The notes under the pieces are model-generated. The model had not been told where the DNA came from. It saw only the letters and a list, made by a program, of their open reading frames with translations, and ran no database searches. This document shows, piece by piece, positions 1 through 9,900 of a stretch of DNA of 64,000 nucleotides. The stretch comes from DASVTR01 sp036382855 (lineage in GTDB: Bacteria > Acidobacteriota > Blastocatellia > Pyrinomonadales > Pyrinomonadaceae): NCBI GenBank assembly GCA_036382855.1, contig DASVPO010000021.1, positions 1-64,000 on the forward strand. Reading direction: 5' to 3'. Each line of letters starts with the position of its first letter. The first letter of the stretch is position 1. The position numbers and the translations under genes are program-made.

Positions 1-164
1 CTCCGGGATACAGGACGGTGTTTGTGCTGCACGATGTTGAGGGGCATGAGCACGAGGAGATAGCGAGGATGCTGGGCTGTTCGGTGGGGACATCGAAGTC
101 GCAGCTGCATAAGGCGAGGATGAAATTACGTATGCTGCTCAGGCAACAGAATGTTAAAGAGTAG
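1..164 (+). CDS. ECF RNA polymerase sigma factor, C-terminal fragment
   Basis: The window opens inside this gene; the frame runs from base 3 to the TAG at 162-164 (about 53 residues). The visible part is sigma region 4: the segment HEEIARMLGCSVGTSKSQLH is the helix-turn-helix that binds the -35 element, followed by the basic helix KARMKLR usual for ECF sigma factors. The next gene encodes a zinc-finger anti-sigma factor, so the pair probably forms a regulatory switch in which the membrane protein sequesters this sigma factor. The N-terminal part (region 2) lies outside the window. The family call is secure; the regulon and inducing signal cannot be read from this sequence. Confidence 0.85.
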   Translation, partial: PGYRTVFVLHDVEGHEHEEIARMLGCSVGTSKSQLHKARMKLRMLLRQQNVKE

Positions 165-369
165 CTTCCAACAAGGTCTGCCCGGTTTTAGAGTTCCTCC
201 ACAGTAAACCGGCAAAAGATAAAGCAAAGGGTTTCCGGCCATCAAAAGCGTCGGGCGTTCAAACGCAGGCAGTCTCCCCAAGATTGCTGTCAGAAGTCAG
301 GAAAGGGTCGCGCGTCAAATTCTTTATTACCATCCGGCGACGCGCTGACGGTGAGAGGTTATAAGTAAA

Positions 370-1092
370 ATGAATTGCGAGAAGTGTCAGGAATTGCTCA
401 GCGACTTCCTAGACGGCGCGCTCAGCCATGAAGAGCAAGCGGGTCTCAGCGCTCATTTCGAGGAGTGTCTCTCCTGCTTTAACACGCACGATGAGTTAAA
501 TTCCATCGTTAGTTTCTGCCGTGAGAATCGCAACGATTATGTAGCGCCTCCGAATGAGCGCGCTCTCTGGCTGCGCATTCGCAACACCATTGAGGCCGAA
601 GGCGCGCGTGCCGGTTCGGCAGCCGCTTCGGCTTCCGCCACGGCGCGGCGTCAATCATGGTTAACGCGCTGGATGAATCGCAGTTGGGAATTATCTTTCT
701 CGCAGATGGCAACGGCTGTCGCGGCCATTGCCGTCGCGGTAGCGCTGGCGACCGCCGTCGGACTGCACCGTATGCAGAATGATTCGACCTCCTCGACGAC
801 CGCGGCCGCAAGCACGTCTGAGCAGAGAAACACGTCGGCCCTGATGAATCTTCCCGTCAGGGGTCTTTCGCAGGAGATTGACTACTGGCAGCAGCGCGTG
901 GATGCGCGCAAAGTGCGTTGGAATCAGCAACGCCGCGAGGATTTCGACCTCAACCTGAAGGTCATTAACGAGGCCGTGCAGGAACGCCTTAAAGACCTCA
1001 GCGAGAATCCGCACGACGAGATGACGGAAGAGATGCTAAACGCCGTGCTCAACGACAAAGTGGAGTTTCTGAAAGAGTTTGCCGAGCTATAA
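370..1092 (+). CDS. Membrane anti-sigma factor with putative zinc-finger (zf-HC2) domain
   Basis: A 240-residue protein. Residues 3-36 show the anti-sigma zinc-binding pattern (CEKCQELL then HFEECLSC), the ZAS/zf-HC2 domain that binds and holds ECF sigma factors. One transmembrane helix lies at about 112-130 (MATAVAAIAVAVALATAVG), so the N-terminus would be cytoplasmic and the acidic, coiled-coil-prone C-terminus extracytoplasmic. It follows the sigma fragment after about 205 bases, in which I see no gene. The ATG is preceded by GAGAGG, a plausible but weak ribosome site. The role as sensor and inhibitor of the upstream sigma factor is family knowledge plus position. Confidence 0.85.
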   Translation: MNCEKCQELLSDFLDGALSHEEQAGLSAHFEECLSCFNTHDELNSIVSFCRENRNDYVAPPNERALWLRIRNTIEAEGARAGSAAASASATARRQSWLTRWMNRSWELSFSQMATAVAAIAVAVALATAVGLHRMQNDSTSSTTAAASTSEQRNTSALMNLPVRGLSQEIDYWQQRVDARKVRWNQQRREDFDLNLKVINEAVQERLKDLSENPHDEMTEEMLNAVLNDKVEFLKEFAEL

Positions 1093-1223
1093 GATGGCAG
1101 TGGCGAGAAGTAATTGATAGAATCATCCGCCCGCGCTCTGTCCCGCTTTCCGTTTGAAGAGAAGGCAGCGCGGGCGGACGATTGCGCAGCATCTTCAGCG
1201 CGCCAGTTAATTTTCAGGGATTG

Positions 1224-2006
1224 ATGAACAGCACGCTCTTGAACCAAGACCCGCATCGAGCATGTCCACGAAGCGCTCGCACCAGCGTTATCCTCACGCT
1301 GGCGGCGCTGCTCATGTTCTCCTTTTCGCTGGCCGCAGACGTTTTCGCGCAGAAAGGTTTTTCCAAAAAGTATCCGGCGCGCAAGAACGTGCGCGTCGAA
1401 CTGACCAACCTGTTCGGCACAATCTCTGTCGAGACCTGGAACCGCAACGAAATCAAGATCAGCGCCGACCTCTATCCGCCAATCGCCCGCATAAATCCCG
1501 AACAAACTGAGGACGCGCTCATCATCAACATCAAGAAAGAGAATCGCGGCGATGTCGGCGACATCAACTTCCGCATCACAGTCCCGGTTGATTCCTCCGT
1601 TGAGATTGAGACGCGGCGCGGCAACATACAGGTGACGGGCGTGCAGGGCGAGACCCTTCGCGCTAAAGTTTATGGCAGCGGTGAGATTGAGTTGTCGGAA
1701 ATCGGAGCCAGCCGCGTGATGGCCGAGAACGTGACGGGCAATATCTTTTTCGACGGCCACCTGGAGGCGGGCGGCAAGTATGAATTCAAGACCGTGCGCG
1801 GCGATGTGACGATTCGTATTCCTTCGACCTCCGCCTTCAGCCTGATGGCCGCCGCTCCCTCGACGAGACATATTGACCTCGGAACCTTCGCCAGTTCGGG
1901 CCTGAATCTCAGCGACAAGCGCAAGGTTTTTGGAAATGTCGGTGAAGCCCGCTGCTCTCTGATTGTCTTCAATCAGATGGGCCGCATCACCTTCCTTCGT
2001 CGTTAA
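1224..2006 (+). CDS. Exported DUF4097-type putative adhesin
   Basis: About 260 residues. I chose the ATG at 1224 over an in-frame TTG at 1182 because AGGGA precedes it and a signal peptide follows (hydrophobic stretch LTLAALLMFSFSLAADVFA). The mature part consists of short beta strands with patterns such as VRVELTNLFGTISVETWNRN and ETRRGNIQVTGVQG. These are typical of the DUF4097/DUF4098 putative adhesin fold, a right-handed beta-solenoid often encoded beside ECF sigma/anti-sigma pairs. The next gene encodes a paralogue, so the two were probably duplicated in place. The actual function (envelope surface component or envelope-stress sensor) is unknown. Confidence 0.65.
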   Translation: MNSTLLNQDPHRACPRSARTSVILTLAALLMFSFSLAADVFAQKGFSKKYPARKNVRVELTNLFGTISVETWNRNEIKISADLYPPIARINPEQTEDALIINIKKENRGDVGDINFRITVPVDSSVEIETRRGNIQVTGVQGETLRAKVYGSGEIELSEIGASRVMAENVTGNIFFDGHLEAGGKYEFKTVRGDVTIRIPSTSAFSLMAAAPSTRHIDLGTFASSGLNLSDKRKVFGNVGEARCSLIVFNQMGRITFLRR

Positions 2007-2106
2007 AGTTTACTCTGTGAACACCCTTGACACGAGGCGGACGCCCACTCTCATCCGGCATGGATTGCGAGCGGGCGTCCGCGTTTCTTTTCCTTCAATC
2101 CTGAAA

Positions 2107-3045
2107 ATGATGCTGATGCAAATCTCTTCTACGGTGCGCCGCTTCCCTTCCGCCTCTCCGTCGCTCCTGTGCCTGCTGGCCGTTATCATCTGCTGCACGC
2201 CTTCAAGAGCGCAACAGAAGACCGAGACGAATTCAACGACGACCCAGCAAACAACCGTCGCACAACCTAAGCTGACTCGCACCACGACACGCCATGAAGT
2301 GCGTCGCATGCCTTACGGCAGCACCGTCACACTGCTCGGCGCTCCAGTCGGCTCTATCACCATCGAAGCGTGGTCGCGCCCTGAGATTGACATCACAGCA
2401 GACATAGAACTGCGCGCAGACACGGAGGAAGACCTCACACGCTTGGCTGTCGTCAACAGCTTCGTCATTGACGACGAGCCGAATCACCTGCGCATCCTGA
2501 CGACCGGCATGCACGACAAAAAGTTTATGCGCCGGGCGGCGAAAGATTTTCCGAAAAAACTTCTGGGGCTTCCATGGAAGATTGATTATCGCCTGCGCGT
2601 GCCCGTCCTCACCGACCTTGAAATCAACAACGGTAGCGGCGCGTTTAATCTCGCAGGCGTCGAAGGCAACATCAGCTTTCAGGCACAGGAAAGCGATGCC
2701 GCGCTCAAGCTCAACGGCGGCGCATTGCGAGTCACGCTCCTGCGCGGCTCTGTGAAGTTGACTATTGGTGCGCGTAGTTGGCGCGGGGCAGGCGCAAACG
2801 TCCAACTCGCCGCAGGAAACATCACGCTCGAACTCCCCTCAGGCTTCAGCGGTGACGTTGACGCAGACATCCTCCGCACAGGAACGATTGAAAACAACAA
2901 CGCCGAACTCACACCCCGCGAGCGCACTACACCGACGCCTCGCTCAACCAAATCACGCGCCGGAGCCGGAGGCACGACCGTCGCCCTGACCGTCGGCGAC
3001 GGCACAATCAAGCTTACCAAAACGGAAGTCAGCAGCCAGCAGTAG
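2107..3045 (+). CDS. Exported DUF4097-type putative adhesin, paralogue
   Basis: About 312 residues from the ATG at 2107; the frame is open further upstream, but no signal peptide would fit there. The N-terminus reads as a signal sequence (SPSLLCLLAVIICCTPSRAQ). The body repeats the beta-strand pattern of the preceding protein (GAPVGSITIEAWSRPEIDIT, EINNGSGAFNLAGVEGNI), which again points to a DUF4097-like beta-solenoid. The C-terminal 60 residues are rich in Thr, Arg and Pro and probably disordered. The gene follows its paralogue by 100 bases on the same strand and is probably cotranscribed with it. No enzymatic motif is visible. Confidence 0.6.
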   Translation: MMLMQISSTVRRFPSASPSLLCLLAVIICCTPSRAQQKTETNSTTTQQTTVAQPKLTRTTTRHEVRRMPYGSTVTLLGAPVGSITIEAWSRPEIDITADIELRADTEEDLTRLAVVNSFVIDDEPNHLRILTTGMHDKKFMRRAAKDFPKKLLGLPWKIDYRLRVPVLTDLEINNGSGAFNLAGVEGNISFQAQESDAALKLNGGALRVTLLRGSVKLTIGARSWRGAGANVQLAAGNITLELPSGFSGDVDADILRTGTIENNNAELTPRERTTPTPRSTKSRAGAGGTTVALTVGDGTIKLTKTEVSSQQ

Positions 3046-3248
3046 AGATAACGGAAGATAAAGCTGTCAGCAGTCTCAACTGCTTCCGTGTTCCGCCTGA
3101 ATCCGAATTCCTGTCCCCGGCTCTTGTCACTTCCCTTCGTTCTCTATATCCTGTTCCGCGCCTTCTTAAATTAATCGCTTTGCCTGTCGCAAAGCATGAA
3201 CCGGCGTGAGCCTGTGTTCTCTTAAGATCTTTTCTGGACATCTAACAT

Positions 3249-3839
3249 ATGACAGTCAAATCAGACCGCTGGATACGCCACATGGCAGAGGAAGCGCAAC
3301 TCATTCACCCTTTTGACGCGCAACTCGTGCGCGAGACAGAGGGCCGCCGCATCATCTCTGCCGGAGCCTCCAGCTACGGCTACGACATGCGCCTCGCAGA
3401 CGACGGCTTCCGCGTCTTCTCGCCGATTCACGGCCGCGAGATTGACCCCAAACGCTTCGACGAAGACTCCCTTATCGAGCCTCCCTTGAGAACCGCAGAC
3501 GACGGCTCAAAGTACTACCTGATGCCGCCACACTCCTATGCTCTCGGCGTCACGGTCGAAACCTTCCGCATGCCGCGCAATGTCACCGGCATCGCGATGG
3601 GCAAATCAACTTACGCACGCGCCGGCATGCTCGTCAATACAACACCGCTTGAAGCCGGATGGACGGGCCGCCTCGTCGTCGAACTCGCCAACCTTGCAGA
3701 CCTTCCCCTGCGCGTTTACGTCAACGAAGGCATCGGCCAGATTGTTTTCTTCCAATCAGACGAAGACTGCGCCGTCTCCTACGAAGACCGCGGCGGCAAA
3801 TATCAGAATCAAACGGGCCTTACGTACTCACGTCTATAA
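3249..3839 (+). CDS. dcd: dCTP deaminase
   Basis: A 196-residue protein of normal family length. It deaminates dCTP to dUTP in the cytoplasm, supplying the dUMP precursor for thymidylate synthesis. Family signatures are clear: SSYGYDMRL near residue 41, the nucleotide-binding GKSTYARAG at 118-126, and TPLEAGWTGRLVVELAN around 132-148, where the Glu at 145 matches the catalytic Glu of E. coli Dcd. The C-terminus (GKYQNQTGLTYSR) is the usual lid segment that closes over the triphosphate. It stands alone between the DUF4097 genes and the conflict operon. I see nothing that makes it a phage-defence deaminase rather than the housekeeping enzyme. Confidence 0.93.
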   Translation: MTVKSDRWIRHMAEEAQLIHPFDAQLVRETEGRRIISAGASSYGYDMRLADDGFRVFSPIHGREIDPKRFDEDSLIEPPLRTADDGSKYYLMPPHSYALGVTVETFRMPRNVTGIAMGKSTYARAGMLVNTTPLEAGWTGRLVVELANLADLPLRVYVNEGIGQIVFFQSDEDCAVSYEDRGGKYQNQTGLTYSRL

Positions 3840-3855
3840 CTGTTGTCGGTTCGCG

Positions 3856-3861
3856 TATAAT
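3856..3861 (+). promoter_or_regulatory. Candidate -10 element for the conflict operon
   Basis: A perfect TATAAT lies 98 bases upstream of the GTG start of the 2091-residue gene. No good TTGACA is seen 16-18 bases before it, so it may need an activator or an alternative recognition mode. The spacing leaves an untranslated leader of about 90 bases. Confidence 0.4.
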
Positions 3862-3959
3862 GTGGAAAAATTTTGGATGCCAGGTGCTAAAGCTTTAGGG
3901 TCTCGGTAGAGGATTATTTCAGCGCGGACTCTGTAAGAACTATCTTAGGAGATACTTCC

Positions 3960-6900
3960 GTGGATACAGGCAGAATCTATACTTTAGGTGGAGCGGTATC
4001 TGCTGAGCAGGGAGGATTCTACCTTAAACGGAAAGCCGATGAAGAGCTTTTAGAATGTTGTCTGGAGGGTGTAAACGTTTACGTGTTTGCCCCGCGACAG
4101 ATGGGCAAGACCAGTCTTGCCGTATCTGTCGCCGGACAGCTATCGAAAAGGAAAATCCATGCAGCGTTCATAGACCTTTCGCTTCTTGGAACTAATCTGC
4201 CGGATGAGCGTTGGTATCTGGACTTGGCCGTCGCCATCGCAGATAGCCTCAAGATAAAGATGAAGGTGGCGGAATGGTGGGAAGATAATGGGCAGCAAAG
4301 TGCGATTCAAAGGCTGCACATGTTCTTTGAAGAGGTGTTGCCGAAGAGGTTAAAAAAGCAGATAGTAATTCTGATAGACGAGTTTGACGCGCTACAGAAG
4401 CCCGACGATTTTCTTTCGCTCCTACGCTCCCTCTACAACATGCGTGACACGTCGGCGGGATTGAGACGCCTCTCCTTTGTGCTGTTCGGCGTGCTTCCGC
4501 CAGACCAAATGCAACCTGACGCGCGGACTTCACCGTTCATCAATTCCGCTCGTGCGATAGAGTTAACTGACTATACTTACCGGGAAGCGCTGCCGCTTAT
4601 CCACGGACTGAGACTGCCATTTCAACAACATGCCGAGCAAGTATTTGAATGGGTGTTTGATTGGACGGGCGGGCATCCCTACCTGACACAACGCCTCTGT
4701 GCTGCCATGGCAGAAAGTCTTCAAACCTCATGGTCTGAAGCTGATGTGGAGAAGGTGGTCGCGGAAACTTTCTTCGGTGATAAGGGTCTGCAAGATTCAA
4801 ATTTGATGTACATCAGCAGTGTGCTGACGAACCCTTTCAACGATGAGGCGGTGCTGAGCGTCTATCTGGGTATCCTCAAAGGAATAATAGATACTCACCC
4901 CACGCGGCTTAAAGCGGATGAAAGGCAGGCTCTTTCCCTACTCTTGTCATCCGGCGTCGTGGCTCGCAAAGGCACGGACGTACAGGTACGCAATCGAATT
5001 TACAGAGAGGTGTTCGATGACGATTGGCTAGTCGGCCAGATGACAGCTGCTTCACGATTGCATCTGTTTGAGCGGCTGGGGTTAGAGCCGGACGAACGCG
5101 ATGTTGCAGGAAGAATCCTTCCCTTCTTAATCACAGATTCAGGTACTAGAATCGCCACCACCGCCTTTGGTTTATCCTTACGTTCGCATGTGCTGACAGC
5201 GAAAGTAGCGCCTGTCGTAGAGCGGCTGGTCAGTCTCGGAGTTCTGCGGGCAATCGCACCCGCGCATGAGAACAATCCCGTACCAAGATATGAGATTGCT
5301 TCCGATAGTATCGCCGCAAAAATTAAGGAATGGCTGGCAGGCGGCGAGCAGGATGATGTAGAGACGGAACAGGATAGAGCGCCAGAATTTTCAGTTGAAG
5401 CTGAAGAACATTCCTTTCTCACGTCGCTGCGAGTCTATGTGAGCGGCGTATATTCTGAACTGCGGAAGGAGAGAGAGGCTGTAAAGAGTGTCCTGACGAT
5501 GCTCAAAGAGAGGTTTTTTGAGGGCCTTGAATATTTCGCGAGCCGTCAAAACAAGGAAGGATTATCTCTCTGGGAGTTGGAACGCAGTTCAATTTACATA
5601 TGCATTATAGGAGAGAGCTATGGCTCAGGACTCACCGAAAAAGAGTACAGGCGCGCTGAAGAACTAGGCATGCAGCGTCTCGTCTACATTAAAGAGCGGC
5701 AAGGCGCTGCAACTGATAGCGACCAGCCTCCGCCCGAACCCGAAAAGCGGCAAGCGCTTTTCATCGAGCATGTATTAAAAAATAGTGCGGCCAGATATTT
5801 CGTGAATCCAGCTCAACTGGGGGACTGGGTAGCGACCGACCTGCACAAATGGCTCGGTGAGCAAGGCTTGCCTGCTTTGTTAAAGGGCGCGGCAGAGCCG
5901 AATGTGCCGGTCGAGGTTGGCAGGTCATTGCTCTCCCGGATTAAAAATAGTTCCGATATAGACCCGGCCCTTCTGGCTCGTCTCAAAGAGCGTGTGTCTG
6001 AGACGCAGGCCAAATACTGGTTCTACTTCAGCTACGAGCGAGACGCTCTTGACGACTACCTGAGACAATTTTATCGAGACTTGAGCCGGATGGTTGGTGA
6101 ATTGGCGGGCGCAGAGCCGCATGGGATAGGTTTTTTTGACAGGAACGATATCTATCCCGGCGAGCCGCTGCCTGACGCTATTGTTGATGCGCTGCAAGAA
6201 AGTAGAGTCTTCGTAAGCATTTTTACGCCGGGTTATTTCCAGAGTGAATTATGTGGGCAGGAATGGCGGGTCTTCGAGTCCAGACTGAAAGACGCCGCAT
6301 CCACAGAGATTTCAACAGGGCGCACCGATGCCCCACTACCTCCGTTAATCTTACCCGTCCTTTGGTCTGCTCCTGCAACATTACCCAGACCGCTTCCTGA
6401 ACCCGCCGCGAACATTCATGCTTCGAGGGAAGAATACGGAGGAGCTTATCTGGAAGTAGGTCTGCGTGAGTTAATGAGAAGAGGGGAGTCGCAAGAATAC
6501 GATTCGTACGCGAACTTTTTACTTTCCTTTGCGCAGCGGCTCGTTGATGTTGCGAAGAGGTACAAGATTCCGGCTCTGCCCACGCGCCCCATCCTTGAAA
6601 ACGTCGGGAGCGCTTTTCATCAAGCCGGTGCGCCGGACACGGACAAGCCGGAGGCAGTGATTGCACAGCAGCGACGCTACGTGCTTGTACCTGGAACCGG
6701 CACAGACGACTTGCCGGAGAATGCTCGTAAAGTCAGCGTGGAAGTCGGCAAGGCTCTCGCCCGCAATGGATATGGACTGGTCGGCGGCGGAGGGTCGGGC
6801 GTTGATTACGTCGTCTCCGAAGCCTTCGCAACCGAATTAAGCGCGACCGACAGGTCGTTATCAGACTACCTGATACAGGTCGTTGCTGCGGGCACTCGGC

Positions 6901-9900
6901 CACAGTTTTCGGGCGGGCGGGTGATTCACGTTCAGCAAGGCCAAGCCGAACTTAGCGATGTATTCAAACAGATTGACGCGGTGATTCTCATCGGCGGTCA
7001 GGGCGGCACTTACAACGTCTATAAATATGTAATCGAAGCACAAAAGCCGGTCTTCCCTGTTGCCGGTACGGGCACGGATGCGCTCGCGGTGTTTAACGAA
7101 ATAATCGAAGGGTGGGAGACAGCGCCGCTTGAAGGCGTTGAGTTAGAGAGATTTCAGGAGCTAGCGCAGAACGTGGAGACTGACCTTGATGTGCAGAAGG
7201 TCATAGGGGTGCTGCTTGAGTTGCTTGACGGATTGTGGGCCGATGCCCGCCCGACCATGAGCGAGGCAGATGCCCTCGCGCGTCTGGTCTTTGTCAGAGG
7301 CAATCTGCTCGAACAGCCGGTTGATGCACTGATTCATGCCGTCGGCACAAACCCGCGAAGCGGCGGCCTCGTCGGGCAGGAGTTGCTTGAAATTTTCGGT
7401 CAGGATTTTTATAGCGGCGCGGATTTTGAAAGAACACTCCGTACGGGTGAGACGCTTGTCAGCAAGGTCGCTGACAGGCTACCGGCCAGCTACATTATCC
7501 ATACCTGTTCAGAGGTCACGACTAATGTTCACACGGTCGCCAGCATTGTTCAGGCGGCCACGGGCGCGCTCGCAGAGGCGGAGCGTCTGCACGTGCAAAC
7601 GATTGCCTTCCCCTCGATAGGGACGGGCGTAGCAGGCTTGGAAGTATCAAGCATCGCGCGGAGAGTGCTTGAGGCCGTCGTAGAGCACATGCAGCGTGGA
7701 AGCGTGTTGGAGAAGGTCGTCTTCGCCTTCAACAATAACGAAGCCTATAGAGCCTATCTTGATGCTTATCGGAAGATGGGCGGCGTTGGTGTGAGCGCGC
7801 TGCTTCCTCGTCTCACAGTCTCTTCTCGTCGCGCTCTGGGATACGCCGAAGCCTTGCGCCAACATGTGGGCCATCACCGCATCAATACTCGAATATTGCT
7901 CTGGGGGCTATATCAGAAACGCGACGGAGCGGCCAGAGCGTTGCTGACGGCCATTTCGAGCGCCGCAGAAATTGAGGAGGCGCTACAAGAGTGGATAGGC
8001 GCTGATAATCCGCTGACCGGCATTGAGCCTGTCCCCGATTCGGCGTTGGCCCACGTAAACTTGAGTTCGCATTGCCAGCGAGCCTTCGTTAATGCTTTAG
8101 AGTTGGGGGGCGATGCCGAGGTCGTACGAGAACGACAGGTTCTGGGAGGACTGCTCGGAGTTTCAAACTGCCGTGCGACGCGCTGGATAGAACAAATATC
8201 CGGCCTCAATGCCGAACAGCTATGGGAGATTGTGGCTGTCCGTAATGAAGATGAAGGCCAGCCGATTGCACCTCAGGTCAGAAGCCTGCTCGCCAAACAA
8301 GCTCAGGTCGCAACGCAGCTCTGGCGCTTAAAATTGAGCGAGCCGCAGGCGGACGGGCAGAACGCGGCAGAGCTTAGAGTCGGGGAAAGACAGACGCACA
8401 GGCTGGAGCTTCTGCCCGCCCTGCCAACCGATGACGAAGAGGAACGCAGCCGGATGCTTCGCATACCCGCGAATACTCTGGAATTAACCGGCTACATCAA
8501 AGCCCACGGTTTTCATCTGCACGGCGATAGTATCTTTACTATTCCTGTGACGGACGGCAGGCCCACGCAGCGCAGCATCAACTTCGAGTTGACGCCGCTT
8601 ATGAGCGGGCTGCGGACTGTGCAGGTCGAAGTCTATCCGGGCGGGCGGATTCAGGACTTGCGCCCTTCCGTCGTTAGCCACAACCTACGCGTAGCATCCC
8701 CTGTTGCTCTGCCCGATATTAAAGAGTTGATTGACCGGCGCAGGATTCCCAACCCGCAGCCGGATGTCATGCTTTATGTTGCGCTCGAAGAGTTGCCGGA
8801 CGGACAACAGACGAGAATCTACTTGACCTGTCCCATGCTCAATCTGGACCGCGAGCCGCTCGAACCATTGATGCTCGACGCACGCGCTCTTGCCGAGCTA
8901 CGTCGAATGGCGGTTCAGACGGCCGCCGGTGCGACGCATCTCTCTCCGCAGGATGTGCTGGCGGCGATGCGCGGCTTCGGGGCCATGCTGTTTGAAAAGA
9001 TAATGCCCGCATCGCTGCAAGAGTATTACCTCAACATCTCGCAGTTGGCCGCAGAGAGCGCTACGCGTTGGTCCTGGCTGATTATCTCGGACGAGAATGC
9101 AATCCTGCCCTGGGAGTTAGTCTGCTACTACGGTGTCGAGACGGAGACAGGGAAAATCTGGCACGACGATTTTCTGGCGGACAGGTTCTTCGTCGCACAC
9201 TGGGTCGGGCAGCGCGGGCTGCGTCTTGTCAGCGAAGCGCCCGTGGGCAAGTTAGACCTCATTCATTATGCTCAAAGCCCCGGCGAGCTGCCGCAATGGC
9301 TCGCGGCTCTGGGCGGCGAGGAATATGCGCAGGCCGAAGAAAAAGCAGGCAACATCTCGCTGCTGCAACCCGGCTCCTATTTTTACGGGCTGCACCTGCT
9401 GCGCTACACGGAGCAACGACGGTATGACAGGATTGTCGCAGCCAATCTTGACGCGGAGACAGAGCAAGAGACGGAACTTAACGAGGGTGAAGACATAACT
9501 CATGAACAGCGTCTCGATTTGACCTTGCGCCGCCCGACCGTCGGCTTGAGCTTCGTTAACACATCGCCGCCGGGGAGAGTCGCCCCGCTCAGCCAGTGTG
9601 ACACGTGTCTGGAGTCTAACTGGATGATACCGCTGATGCACGCCGGAGCGAGCGCCTTGATAGGAACGCGGTGGCCTGTTTCTCAGGAATCAGACCTGAG
9701 CTTCGTGCGCCAGTTTTATCAGGCGATGCGCGGCGGAGAATCGCTCGGAGCAGCCGTCTGGTTTGCGCGCCAGCAAGTGCGCGCGGCCTTTCCGCATCGC
9801 CCCGATTGGCTGGCCTACACTTATTTCGGGCATCCTCAATGCGAACCCTATCCTGTGCGACCCGCTCAGGGATTCACGCTCTTCGAGGCCATAGACCAAC

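Noticed and set aside
924..1871. Long minus-strand open frame opposite the anti-sigma and DUF4097 genes
   Set aside because: It mirrors the codon bias of the real + strand genes and spans parts of two of them; no ribosome site or family pattern.
3249..3839. dCTP deaminase as a phage-defence member of the conflict operon
   Set aside because: Normal housekeeping length and motifs, separated from the operon by 120 bases with a possible promoter; no fused sensor or nuclease domain.
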